A stretch of 13,383 nt of DNA from Treponema sp. (GCA_031263265.1 JAISGE010000212.1:1-13383), one strand, 5' to 3'; numbered from the stretch's first letter, positions 1 to 6,004 are shown. The notes: a model not told the origin generated them from the sequence alone. Made by a program: numbers and translations.

Positions 1-18
1 CACTATCTCATCTCCTTT
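1..18 (-). promoter_or_regulatory. Possible ribosome binding site and GTG start of a leftward gene leaving the window
   Basis: Read on the minus strand, this edge gives AAAGGAG, an 8-nt spacer and GTG at positions 3-1. That is the layout of a Shine-Dalgarno site and a start codon for a gene transcribed leftward out of the window. Only the site is visible; no coding sequence can be checked. If real, the homopolymer runs at 20-71 lie directly in the leader of that gene. It could equally be a chance match in purine-rich sequence. Confidence 0.22.
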
Positions 19-19
19 C

Positions 20-71
20 TTTTTTTTTTTTTTTTTGATTTGTGGGGGGGGGGGGGGGGGGCCCCCCCCCC
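20..71. repeat. Homopolymer cluster: T17, then G18 directly followed by C10
   Basis: Positions 20-36 are 17 T, 44-61 are 18 G and 62-71 are 10 C, with only seven other bases between the T and G runs. The G and C runs can fold into a 10-bp all-GC hairpin with a loop of eight G. Neither strand has a U-run after the hairpin, so it does not look like an intrinsic terminator. Long mononucleotide runs are slippage hot spots; in Treponema pallidum poly-G runs near promoters are known to vary in length between cells. Here the runs lie between the + strand methyltransferase gene and a possible leftward gene. An assembly or sequencing artefact is a serious alternative. Confidence 0.9.
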
Positions 72-221
72 ATAAAACCAGAACGATGCATTATCATACA
101 GATCTCCTGATAAAAATAAAAACAGAAATTTACTAAGAATAACCCAATAAGACAAACCATGTCAAGGGTTTCTCCTGCAGCAATGTTCAGTTTCAGGAAA
201 AAATGTCCCAAGTTACCAGAA

Positions 222-391
222 ACCGGTTACCGGTATTGCGAGAACCAAAAAGGTCAGTATACTAGGCCTATGCATAACAAACTTACCAAGGAATTAGCGG
301 TCTGTGGGTTTAATGCCGTATCAGCTCTGGTGGAGGTGCACCCGGAAACTATCAACCGGCTTTTTCTCCGGGAAGACCGGTTACCGGTATT
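222..391 (+). repeat. 16-nt direct repeat, copies at 222-237 and 376-391
   Basis: The identical 16-mer ACCGGTTACCGGTATT occurs at 222-237, just upstream of the methyltransferase start, and at 376-391 inside that gene, where it encodes part of Asp-Arg-Leu-Pro-Val-Phe. Ten bases of it (TTACCGGTAT) recur at 1107-1116 after the gene. Each copy itself contains ACCGGT twice. By a rough random expectation an exact 16-mer should not recur in 13 kb, but CCGG-rich codons are common here, so function is unproven. Confidence 0.5.
236..263 (+). promoter_or_regulatory. Candidate promoter of the RNA methyltransferase gene
   Basis: A -35-like TTGCGA (236-241, 4 of 6 consensus) lies 16 bp from a -10-like TATACT (258-263, 5 of 6). 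The chosen ATG at 270 begins six bases after the -10 box, so transcription would start at or very near the A of the start codon. That would give a leaderless message, which fits the lack of a convincing Shine-Dalgarno sequence. Prediction from sequence only. Confidence 0.35.
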
Positions 392-1070
392 TACCAAAGT
401 CTGTAAACACCTGGCTCAACGGAAACGGCCTTATAAACTCTGCGATAATGAGGAACTGGAACGAATCTGTAAGAGTAAGCATCACCAGGGGGTGGTGGCT
501 ATGATCGAGGAACCCAAGATACCCGCGGTTACTCAAGAGGACTTAGCTTGTTGGGCACGGGAAGGTAAAACCGGCCTACTCCTCCATGAGGTGGGGAACG
601 ATCACAACCTGGGGGCCATAGTCCGGTCTGCGGCCTTTTTTGATGCTCATTTTATTGTACTTTCTGGTGTTCCGTCAGAGGCTCCGGTGAGCACCAGCGC
701 GTACCGGATTGCCGAAGGAGGCATGGAGCATGTGGTATTCAGACTCGTCCATGATATTCCTGGGTTTCTTAAGGCTGCATCCCGGGTCCTCATCACCATA
801 GGAACGGATATCCGAGCCAGGCAACGGATCCAGGATCTAGATACCATCATCCAGGACCGGATGCGGACCCTCAAACCCTCCGGCCAAAACCCCCAGGGCG
901 TTCTACGGCCTAGCATTGTCTTGGTAGTGGGTAATGAAGAAACCGGTCTTCCCCAGGAGGTAAAGGACCACTGTTCAGTCCTCGTTCGTATTCCGGGAAC
1001 AGGCGTATTAGAGAGCCTTAATGTGGCCCAGGCAACGACCCTTTTCCTTCATGCCCTCTATGAGTGGTAA
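270..1070 (+). CDS. SpoU/TrmH-family RNA 2'-O-methyltransferase (YfiF/TrmG-like)
   Basis: A 266-residue S-adenosylmethionine-dependent RNA ribose methyltransferase of the trefoil-knot SPOUT fold. Residues about 10-82 resemble the substrate-binding domain, including a His-His-Gln-Gly-Val-Val-Ala stretch near 71-77. Catalytic motifs follow in order: motif 1 at 112-121 (Asn113, Arg119), motif 2 at 216-229 (Val-Gly-Asn-Glu-Glu-Thr-Gly-Leu-Pro) and motif 3 at 240-257 (Ile-Pro-Gly-Thr-Gly, then Ser249-Leu-Asn251-Val). The HHxGVVA stretch and the AYRxAEGGxEH block (145-154) recall E. coli YfiF more than RlmB; the RNA target cannot be read from sequence. An ATG at 159 is in frame, but the extra 37 residues do not look like family sequence, so 270 is preferred. 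A charged insert at about 181-213 separates motifs 1 and 2. It is probably monocistronic; rlpA follows after 122 nt with its own candidate promoter. Confidence 0.88.
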   Translation: MHNKLTKELAVCGFNAVSALVEVHPETINRLFLREDRLPVFTKVCKHLAQRKRPYKLCDNEELERICKSKHHQGVVAMIEEPKIPAVTQEDLACWAREGKTGLLLHEVGNDHNLGAIVRSAAFFDAHFIVLSGVPSEAPVSTSAYRIAEGGMEHVVFRLVHDIPGFLKAASRVLITIGTDIRARQRIQDLDTIIQDRMRTLKPSGQNPQGVLRPSIVLVVGNEETGLPQEVKDHCSVLVRIPGTGVLESLNVAQATTLFLHALYEW

Positions 1071-1083
1071 ATTTTTGGATAAG

Positions 1084-1113
1084 CCGGTAAACAAAAGCGG
1101 GTATGCTTACCGG
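1084..1113. other. Inverted repeat between the methyltransferase gene and rlpA
   Basis: CCGGTAA (1084-1090) can pair with TTACCGG (1107-1113) around a 16-nt loop. No U-run follows on either strand, so a standard intrinsic terminator is unlikely. The right arm overlaps the third partial copy of the 16-nt repeat. The rest of 1071-1192 shows only the candidate rlpA promoter. Confidence 0.35.
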
Positions 1114-1160
1114 TATATCGCTGGATTACTAGTCCGCTTCAAGGATTTGAAATTTAGTCA

Positions 1161-1188
1161 TTGATTTATCATTCCTTGCCGATAGAAT
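1161..1188 (+). promoter_or_regulatory. Candidate promoter of rlpA
   Basis: TTGATT (1161-1166, 4 of 6) is separated by 16 bp from TAGAAT (1183-1188, 5 of 6). The rlpA ATG at 1193 begins four bases after the -10 box, so any transcript from here would have almost no leader, and no Shine-Dalgarno sequence is visible. This repeats the arrangement of the preceding gene. Sequence-based guess only. Confidence 0.33.
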
Positions 1189-1192
1189 AATT

Positions 1193-1945
1193 ATGAAACG
1201 AATTATTGCACTCATTATAACAGGTTTAGGTTTTGCCTTCGTTTGTATAGCCCAGACCAAGCCCTCAAACGACGGGTACCGGGATGAAGGGATCGCGTCA
1301 TATTATGGGGATGAATACAACGGTCAAAATACGGCATCAGGAGAAAAGTACGATGCTACAAAATTTACCGCTGCCCATCCAACCCTGCCCTTTGGTACTA
1401 TTCTTACCGTTACCAATACCCAAAATAACAAACAGGTGATTGTACGGGTCAATGACCGGGGACCTTTTAAGGCGGTTCGGATCATTGATGTTTCTAAAGC
1501 AGCCGCGGAACAGTTAGATATGCTGATCACGGGAACTGCTCCTGTGGTAATAGAAGGGAATATTCCCTCCTCAAGCCAGGTTGCTTCGGCGGTTTCAACA
1601 AGCCCTGGAATACCCCCGAGTACCCCCACGGATATACCCAGTGAGAACCTCGCCCCGCCGCTGCCCTCCCTTTCAAACCAAATCGTTGCGGAGATTAAAC
1701 CCAGTATACCCCCTGCAGGAACCGGTAAGCGGTACCGTATTCAGGTTGGAGCCTATAAGATCGTCAGAAATGCCATGGATGTGTTTGATAAACTGAAAAA
1801 TACCGGCCTCAATCCTGCCTATGAAAGAAACGGCGACTACTACCGCGTAGTACTTGCTGGGATATATGCAGATGATGTACAACTAGTAGCGGAAAAACTG
1901 GGTACTGCCGGGTTCCGCGAAGTTTTGATTCGGGAAGAACCCTAG
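1193..1945 (+). CDS. rlpA: RlpA-family septal/cell-wall protein with DPBB and SPOR domains
   Basis: A 250-residue exported protein. Residues 1-20 form a signal peptide (Lys-Arg, then a hydrophobic stretch). Cys18 sits in a poor lipobox, so both lipoprotein and ordinary signal-peptidase processing are possible. Residues about 33-121 are the double-psi beta-barrel, with Ala-Ser-Tyr-Tyr-Gly, Ala-Ser-Gly-Glu51, Ala-Ala-His62 and Val-Asn-Asp88-Arg-Gly-Pro-Phe. Glu51, His62 and Asp88 match the catalytic residues of Pseudomonas RlpA, a lytic transglycosylase that cleaves peptide-free glycan strands. A Pro/Ser-rich linker (about 125-178) leads to a SPOR domain (about 180-248), which binds such denuded glycan and targets proteins to division sites. 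Action is expected in the periplasm at the septum. It has no obvious functional link to the chemosensory operon. Confidence 0.93.
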   Translation: MKRIIALIITGLGFAFVCIAQTKPSNDGYRDEGIASYYGDEYNGQNTASGEKYDATKFTAAHPTLPFGTILTVTNTQNNKQVIVRVNDRGPFKAVRIIDVSKAAAEQLDMLITGTAPVVIEGNIPSSSQVASAVSTSPGIPPSTPTDIPSENLAPPLPSLSNQIVAEIKPSIPPAGTGKRYRIQVGAYKIVRNAMDVFDKLKNTGLNPAYERNGDYYRVVLAGIYADDVQLVAEKLGTAGFREVLIREEP

Positions 1946-2051
1946 ATCCGTGAGGTTTACAACGGCGACTACACACCAACTTGATAAAAAAAATACAGAA
2001 GAAAAATCACGACATCTCCCCCAGTCCTGGGTAACCAGAGATAAACAACTG

Positions 2052-2080
2052 CTTCCGGGGGTATAAAAGGCCACCGGAAG
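2052..2080. other. Imperfect hairpin after rlpA, in the convergent intergenic region
   Basis: CTTCCGG (2052-2058) can pair with CCGGAAG (2074-2080); two more G:C pairs can form inside after one mismatch, leaving an A/T-containing loop. It lies between rlpA and the convergent cysteine-rich gene, where a two-way terminator would be expected, but neither strand has a T-run behind it. The remainder of 1946-2178 (233 nt) shows no supported gene; it holds an A-rich patch at about 1983-2006 and a second weak hairpin at about 2138-2158. Confidence 0.3.
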
Positions 2081-2178
2081 GTCTAGATGATGATTGTTCT
2101 AAGATGAGCTATCCGGCTTATTAAACAGGGAAGCCTAAGGAAAGAAAATGTCCTTCGGATGATTTACCGATACGTTTA

Positions 2179-2334
2179 TTATCCCTCATGCTGCTTATCT
2201 TTACACGCTTTACAGTCATTAGCAATCCAATTTGCTACACAATCCGCGCATAGTGAACATTGCTTGCAATCTCCATATTTAACATTTTCTTCTAAAATGA
2301 TTTTTCCACAATTTTCACATGCTAGTTCAGCCAT
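2179..2334 (-). CDS. Small cysteine-rich protein with four CxxC-spaced pairs, probably metal-binding
   Basis: A 51-residue minus-strand gene of unrecognised family. The start is well supported: GGAGGA on the minus strand (2346-2341), a 6-nt spacer, then ATG at 2334. Eight cysteines lie at 6, 9, 23, 26, 29, 32, 41 and 44, giving CxxC, CxxCxxCxxC and CxxC. This suggests two zinc sites of the ribbon/knuckle type, or less likely iron-sulfur clusters. No signal peptide or membrane segment is seen, so it is probably cytoplasmic. Most other residues are charged or polar, with one Trp (36). By hand count the gene is about 36% G+C, well below the roughly 50% of its neighbours, which suggests a different origin. 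It is convergent with rlpA and divergent from the chemosensory operon, sharing a 197-nt promoter region with the latter. Function is unknown; a link to the operon is only positional. Confidence 0.78.
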   Translation of the reverse strand: MAELACENCGKIILEENVKYGDCKQCSLCADCVANWIANDCKACKDKQHEG

Positions 2335-2369
2335 AATTATTCCTCCACCATTAGATAAAGTTACTTATT

Positions 2370-2398
2370 ATTATAACGTATAGCGTACTGGTTTTCTA
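2370..2398 (-). promoter_or_regulatory. Candidate promoter of the cysteine-rich gene
   Basis: On the minus strand, TAGAAA (2398-2393, 4 of 6) is followed by 17 bp and a perfect TATAAT (2375-2370). Transcription would start near 2363, giving a leader of about 28 nt that contains the GGAGGA ribosome binding site. The spacing and perfect -10 box make this the best promoter in the window. Confidence 0.5.
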
Positions 2399-2479
2399 GT
2401 TTGATCGTCAAGGGATAGGTAAAATAAGTTACTCTGGTTGATCTATTGTTTAATAGTTCGCCTTTACGATAAAATTAAC

Positions 2480-2485
2480 TATAAT
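2480..2485 (+). promoter_or_regulatory. Candidate -10 box for the chemosensory operon
   Basis: A perfect TATAAT lies 47 nt before the cheW-like 1 start in an AT-rich stretch. No good -35 element is found 16-18 bp upstream, and no clear sigma-28-type flagellar promoter is visible. The operon may need an activator or may use another promoter. Confidence 0.35.
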
Positions 2486-2500
2486 AAAAGTAAGTACTGT

Positions 2501-2513
2501 TAGGGTAGCCCTA
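2501..2513 (+). promoter_or_regulatory. Short perfect hairpin in the operon leader
   Basis: TAGGG and CCCTA form a 5-bp stem around the 3-nt loop TAG. It lies between the candidate -10 box and the AAGGAG ribosome binding site (2520-2525) of the first operon gene. It may be a small mRNA structure or a palindromic protein-binding site; it is too short to be sure. Confidence 0.3.
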
Positions 2514-2531
2514 CACACCAAGGAGACAGGG

Positions 2532-3008
2532 ATGATAGACCATACGGCCTCTTCAAAACAAGCCAATTCCGTTACCATGGATAAATTTCTTATCTTTAGC
2601 ATACAGGAAAAATTGTATACCCTTCCTTCCCGTATGATAAACGAAGTTGCGGTCTATGATAAAGCCTATCCCTTGCCTTTACTTCCTGAGTATGTCAAGG
2701 GCATTATTAACCGGTACTCGGTGCCCTACGCCCTCATCGACCTGGGATTGTTCATGCTCAAAACCCCTTCGGCCTTGTCCAAAGTAGTGGTTTTGAAAGA
2801 AGGGGTGGATAAATTGGCTTTTATGATTGACGATGTTGTTGATATTGTGGATGTGCCTCTGGAGAACCTATTAAAAGTGGAACAAGGTATGGAACATCAG
2901 GATGCTTCCACCGTTATTGAGGCATCTTTTGAATGGGGTCAAATGGACGTGTTTATTTTGAGTATTCGGGAGATTATTAACCGGATAAAAAACGATTTTG
3001 TGGTCTGA
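2532..3008 (+). CDS. cheW: CheW-like coupling protein 1
   Basis: A 158-residue protein made of one CheW/SH3-like domain. CheW scaffolds link receptor tips to the P5 domain of CheA in the cytoplasmic array. The domain runs from about residue 17 (Lys-Phe-Leu-Ile-Phe-Ser-Ile) to 152, with Leu-Pro-Glu-Tyr-Val-Lys-Gly-Ile-Ile-Asn (51-60) and Ala-Leu-Ile-Asp-Leu (67-71) in the usual places. The normally conserved Asn-Leu-Arg-Gly reads Asn-Arg-Tyr-Ser (60-63), so the usual arginine is absent. The ATG at 2532 has a strong AAGGAG six bases upstream; Met16 is a weaker alternative that would remove a polar extension. It is the first gene of the operon, followed after 19 nt by a second CheW-like gene. 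Confidence 0.86.
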   Translation: MIDHTASSKQANSVTMDKFLIFSIQEKLYTLPSRMINEVAVYDKAYPLPLLPEYVKGIINRYSVPYALIDLGLFMLKTPSALSKVVVLKEGVDKLAFMIDDVVDIVDVPLENLLKVEQGMEHQDASTVIEASFEWGQMDVFILSIREIINRIKNDFVV

Positions 3009-3027
3009 GGCATGAGCTGCTGGGTAT

Positions 3028-3489
3028 ATGAGAACTTTTTTATGCGGATTTGAGGGTATTTTCTTGGGTGTTCCTTCGGAATGTGTAGCGGAGATCATAC
3101 AGGTTTCAGGAGATATGCACGCCATGATAGAGGGTAAGCCTCATAAAGGTCAGGTGTTTTTCTCGCTTCCGCGTTTTTTCTGTAGAGCGGATCTGCCCAC
3201 GCCCCACGGGATTCGCCTGAAACCCCTGGCCTACCCCGAGGCCCTGGTTAAGGTGCTGGGAACATATACCGGAACTGAGGCCCCGGGTGTAGTGCTGGTT
3301 ACCCCGCCTGTGGAGACGGAAGTGGATATTCCTCCAGAAGCAATCCAGCAGCTTCCAGACTTCCTCAGGCTTCCAGGAAGCTTGCCTTTTCTGCGAGGGG
3401 TCTCTTTCACCGGCGCTACCATGACGGCCTTTATTGATCCGGTTTTACTTATCTCCCGAATTCTGGGGTCGGAGGCTCATGGTGATTAA
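3028..3489 (+). CDS. Divergent CheW-like coupling protein 2
   Basis: A 153-residue protein that follows the CheW pattern only loosely. It has an N-terminal strand pair (Phe-Leu-Cys-Gly-Phe, then Gly-Val-Pro at 14-16 and Val-Ala-Glu-Ile-Ile at 20-24), a central strand near 88-93 and a final Ala-Phe-Ile-Asp-Pro (134-138). Many CheW proteins end with a similar Ile-Leu-Asp strand. The segment where Gly-(Val/Ile)-Ile-Asn-Leu-Arg-Gly normally lies is replaced, and the region 51-72 is unusual. Its place between a cheW-like gene and cheB supports a coupling role, perhaps as a second or competing adaptor. The start at 3028 has only a weak ribosome binding site, but an in-frame stop lies just upstream. 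Its 3' end overlaps cheB by 11 nt, suggesting translational coupling. Family assignment is moderately secure. Confidence 0.68.
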   Translation: MRTFLCGFEGIFLGVPSECVAEIIQVSGDMHAMIEGKPHKGQVFFSLPRFFCRADLPTPHGIRLKPLAYPEALVKVLGTYTGTEAPGVVLVTPPVETEVDIPPEAIQQLPDFLRLPGSLPFLRGVSFTGATMTAFIDPVLLISRILGSEAHGD

Positions 3490-4504
3490 CGTCCTTGTAG
3501 TGGATAATAACCCGCGCATCCGGAGTTTTCTCAAGGATTTTCTTGAACATGACAAACGGTTTATGGTCATAGGCGAAGCAGGAAACGGTCTTGAAGGGGT
3601 GCAGCAGACCCGGATACTGAACCCTGATCTGATTACCATGGATATTGAGATGCCTGGTATGTCAGGACTTGAGGCTATCAGTATCATCATGCGGGATACC
3701 CCGACCCCGATTGTGGTAATTAGCTCTCAAGACAGCGCAAAGACGATTTATGAAGCCACGATGAAGGGGGCCCTTGAATTTTATTCTAAGCAGTTCTTTA
3801 CGCGCTCCATGAGCCAAGAGCGGCGCCAGCATATTTATGAAACCCTCAAGCGTATTTCTGGAATCAAGTGTAAGAAAAACTGCATAGATGCTCCTATTCG
3901 AGGGCAGGCTCTAGGGAAGGGAACCTACCATCCCATTAGTGAGGTGGTTATTGGGGCCTCGACCGGCGGCCCCAAGGCCCTCATGGAGGTATTTTCGGGG
4001 ATTCCCAAGGATTTCCCGGTGCCGATTGTGACGGTACAGCATAACTCTTCAGGATTTGATAAAGCGTTTGTAGAATGGATCCGGGGATACACGGCCTTGG
4101 ATGTCCAGCTTGCGAAACATGAGACGATTCCCCAACCAGGAACGATCTACATTGCGCCTACGGATAAACACCTTATGATGACCAGAAAACATCTGATCCT
4201 GGAAGACGGTGAGCCGGTTCAAAACCAGAAACCCGCGGTGGATAGGCTGTTTCAGAGCGCGGCTGAGGTTCTTGGTCCTGCGGTGATCTCGGTGGTGCTC
4301 ACGGGCATGGGAAAAGATGGTGCTGCAGGTACTCAAGCGATCCGGAAAGCCGGGGGCCTTACCATTGCCCAGGACGAACAGAGTTCTTTGATTTACGGTA
4401 TGCCGAAATCAGCCATAGAAACCGGGTGTGTGGATCTGGTTCTACCCTTGAAGGCTATCGCTAAACGGCTTATTGCCTTAACTAAGCCGCTAGGAGGAAC
4501 ATAG
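3479..4504 (+). CDS. cheB: CheB receptor-modification methylesterase/deamidase
   Basis: A 341-residue response regulator that removes methyl groups from receptor glutamates (and can deamidate glutamines), giving adaptation feedback from CheA. The receiver domain spans about 1-125, with phosphoacceptor Asp55 in Thr-Met-Asp-Ile-Glu-Met-Pro, Ser82 and Lys104. The usual acidic pair after strand 1 is Asp9-Asn10 instead of Asp-Asp. The methylesterase domain (about 154-335) keeps the catalytic triad Ser161 (Gly-Ala-Ser-Thr-Gly-Gly), His188 (Val-Gln-His) and Asp280 (Gly-Met-Gly-Lys-Asp-Gly). An in-frame ATG at 3434 exists, but its extra residues are not receiver-like, and GGAGG at 3471-3475 points to ATG 3479 or GTG 3482. 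The spacing (3 or 6 nt) slightly favours the GTG. The gene overlaps the previous one by 11 nt and is followed by cheR after 3 nt. Confidence 0.95.
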   Translation: MVINVLVVDNNPRIRSFLKDFLEHDKRFMVIGEAGNGLEGVQQTRILNPDLITMDIEMPGMSGLEAISIIMRDTPTPIVVISSQDSAKTIYEATMKGALEFYSKQFFTRSMSQERRQHIYETLKRISGIKCKKNCIDAPIRGQALGKGTYHPISEVVIGASTGGPKALMEVFSGIPKDFPVPIVTVQHNSSGFDKAFVEWIRGYTALDVQLAKHETIPQPGTIYIAPTDKHLMMTRKHLILEDGEPVQNQKPAVDRLFQSAAEVLGPAVISVVLTGMGKDGAAGTQAIRKAGGLTIAQDEQSSLIYGMPKSAIETGCVDLVLPLKAIAKRLIALTKPLGGT

Positions 4505-4507
4505 GAT

Positions 4508-6004
4508 ATGGAAGAGGGACTGCCTGTTTATGGGAAGGAACCGTACTTCGATGATCCGCTTATGTACCAGCTCTATCAGCAGGTAGAACATACCCTGGGG
4601 ATTCGGGCGAGCACCGATGCATTGGTGCAACTGAGGAAGCATCTCAACCAGATCCAAACCCTCGTACATCCTGACCAACCTATAACTACACCCATCCAAG
4701 AAAGGTATAAGCATATTTTCGCTTCTTCTGAGGCACTCTTTGATCTTGCCCAACTCCTTACGGTGAATGAAACCTATTTTTTTCGAGAGCAGGTACATTT
4801 TTCCGTATTACTTCGGGAACTACTACCCCGGTTTTCCACCCTGAATAGGTCCCTGCGGATCTGTTCCGCAGCGACTTCTACCGGCTGCGAAGCCTATAGT
4901 ATTGCTATGGTGTTTGACTATTATAACCAGTGCTTAGGATATAAGCCTCTTTCCTGGGAGATCGATGCCTTTGATATAGACCGGCAGGTGATCGAGACTG
5001 CACGCCAGGGACGGTATACGGCCAATGCCTTTCGAGAGGATGGGACGCAATGGAAGTTTCTGCTGGATCGCTATGTATCAGCCGCAGGCACGGAGTATAC
5101 CGTTGATCCCCGGCTCAAAGACCATATCCATTTTTATCTCCATAATATTATGGAGGGGCTTCCTATCCAGGGCTATGATCTAATTTTTTTTAGGAATGTT
5201 TTCATCTATTTTTCCCTTGAAAGCCGTATCAAAGTTACAAACATCCTGGCAAACGCGCTGCTCCCTGATGCGTGCCTCATGGTGGGCATATCCGAGACCG
5301 CAAGTATAGAACATCCCCTCTTGGCTAATTGTTTCAAAGAAGATGCCTTTTACTTTCAAAAGAAGACTACCGAAGCAGGGTCAAGTAAAGGGATCAAACA
5401 GGCAGAGCCGCGAACTCCTCGGATAATCCCGAAACACCCGGAGCTAAGCTCCCGGAAAAAGGGACTTACCATAGAACCGGATCGGATTGCAGCCCTGATT
5501 GTTGATGATACCGAGGCCCGGCTTACCACAGAAAAAACCCTGGCATTCCTTGCAGCGGAACAACGGCATCAGGACGATGGGTTTGCCGGTATGGGTAACG
5601 AATTTATGACCGCAATTATCGCGTTGATTAATCAAGGGGATTTCTTGCGAGCCGACCGTCTGTTGACGTTTATTGAGCAATACGATAATTCAGCCTATAC
5701 GAATTTTCTCCGGGGGGAATACTTTTACCTTAAAACCCTGCCTTTGGATGCGGAATATTCCTATAAAGTGGCAATCCAGCAAGACAAAACCTTTTGGCCT
5801 GCCTTTTACCGGCTTAGCTCCCTGGCTGCTCAGGGAAACCCGGTCCGCTATGTATACAAAATCAACCAAGCCTTAGAAAGCATTAGCCAAGGTAAGGAGC
5901 GAGGCTATGAAGTGTTTATCGGAGGCTTTTCACCGGATTATTATCAACGGGCTTTGGAAAAACAACGAAATAAGGGTTTACTTAACCATAGCCAACCACG
6001 ATAA
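4508..6004 (+). CDS. cheR: CheR receptor methyltransferase with TPR-like C-terminal extension
   Basis: A 498-residue protein; ordinary CheR proteins are near 270-290. The N-terminal part (about 15-285) transfers methyl groups from S-adenosylmethionine to receptor glutamates. It shows Thr-Val-Asn-Glu-Thr-Tyr-Phe-Phe-Arg-Glu (85-94), the SAM-binding segment at 118-134 (Ser-Thr-Gly-Cys-Glu-Ala-Tyr-Ser, with Cys where Glu is usual), Ala-Phe-Asp-Ile-Asp (154-158) and Phe-Arg-Asn-Val-Phe-Ile-Tyr-Phe (228-235). A charged linker (about 286-330) leads to a helical tail. The tail has TPR-like pairs at about 375-450 and ends with Ile-Gly-Gly-Phe-Ser-Pro-Asp-Tyr-Tyr. CheR-TPR fusions are known in alternative-function systems (FrzF- and WspC-like), where the tail probably recruits receptors that lack a C-terminal pentapeptide; neither receptor here ends in one. 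AGGAGG at 4492-4497 precedes the start by 10 nt. Confidence 0.93.
   Translation: MEEGLPVYGKEPYFDDPLMYQLYQQVEHTLGIRASTDALVQLRKHLNQIQTLVHPDQPITTPIQERYKHIFASSEALFDLAQLLTVNETYFFREQVHFSVLLRELLPRFSTLNRSLRICSAATSTGCEAYSIAMVFDYYNQCLGYKPLSWEIDAFDIDRQVIETARQGRYTANAFREDGTQWKFLLDRYVSAAGTEYTVDPRLKDHIHFYLHNIMEGLPIQGYDLIFFRNVFIYFSLESRIKVTNILANALLPDACLMVGISETASIEHPLLANCFKEDAFYFQKKTTEAGSSKGIKQAEPRTPRIIPKHPELSSRKKGLTIEPDRIAALIVDDTEARLTTEKTLAFLAAEQRHQDDGFAGMGNEFMTAIIALINQGDFLRADRLLTFIEQYDNSAYTNFLRGEYFYLKTLPLDAEYSYKVAIQQDKTFWPAFYRLSSLAAQGNPVRYVYKINQALESISQGKERGYEVFIGGFSPDYYQRALEKQRNKGLLNHSQPR

Noticed and set aside
44..71. GC hairpin as an intrinsic terminator
   Set aside because: The T-run lies before, not after, the hairpin on the plus strand, and the minus strand has an A-run, so neither strand has the needed U-tail.
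8..211. Minus-strand reading frame of 67 codons across the homopolymer runs, with an internal ATG preceded by AGGAG
   Set aside because: The C-terminal half is only Gly, Pro and Lys runs made by the homopolymers, and the rest has no recognisable domain. The sequence is better explained as intergenic.
1829..1972. 12-nt direct repeat AACGGCGACTAC at 1829-1840 and 1961-1972
   Set aside because: A few exact 12-mer repeats are expected by chance in 13 kb, and no structure surrounds these copies.
2159..2383. Plus-strand reading frame of 74 codons
   Set aside because: It is the antisense shadow of the cysteine-rich minus-strand gene, which has the better start signal and a meaningful cysteine pattern.
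3434..3478. Upstream in-frame ATG giving CheB 15 extra residues
   Set aside because: The extra residues overlap cheW-like 2 deeply and do not match receiver sequence; GGAGG at 3471-3475 supports the start at 3479 or 3482.
5490..5530. Ala-Leu-Ile-Val-Asp-Asp in the CheR tail, resembling the start of a receiver domain
   Set aside because: No phosphoacceptor Asp, Thr/Ser or Lys motif follows; the next part is helical and TPR-like.
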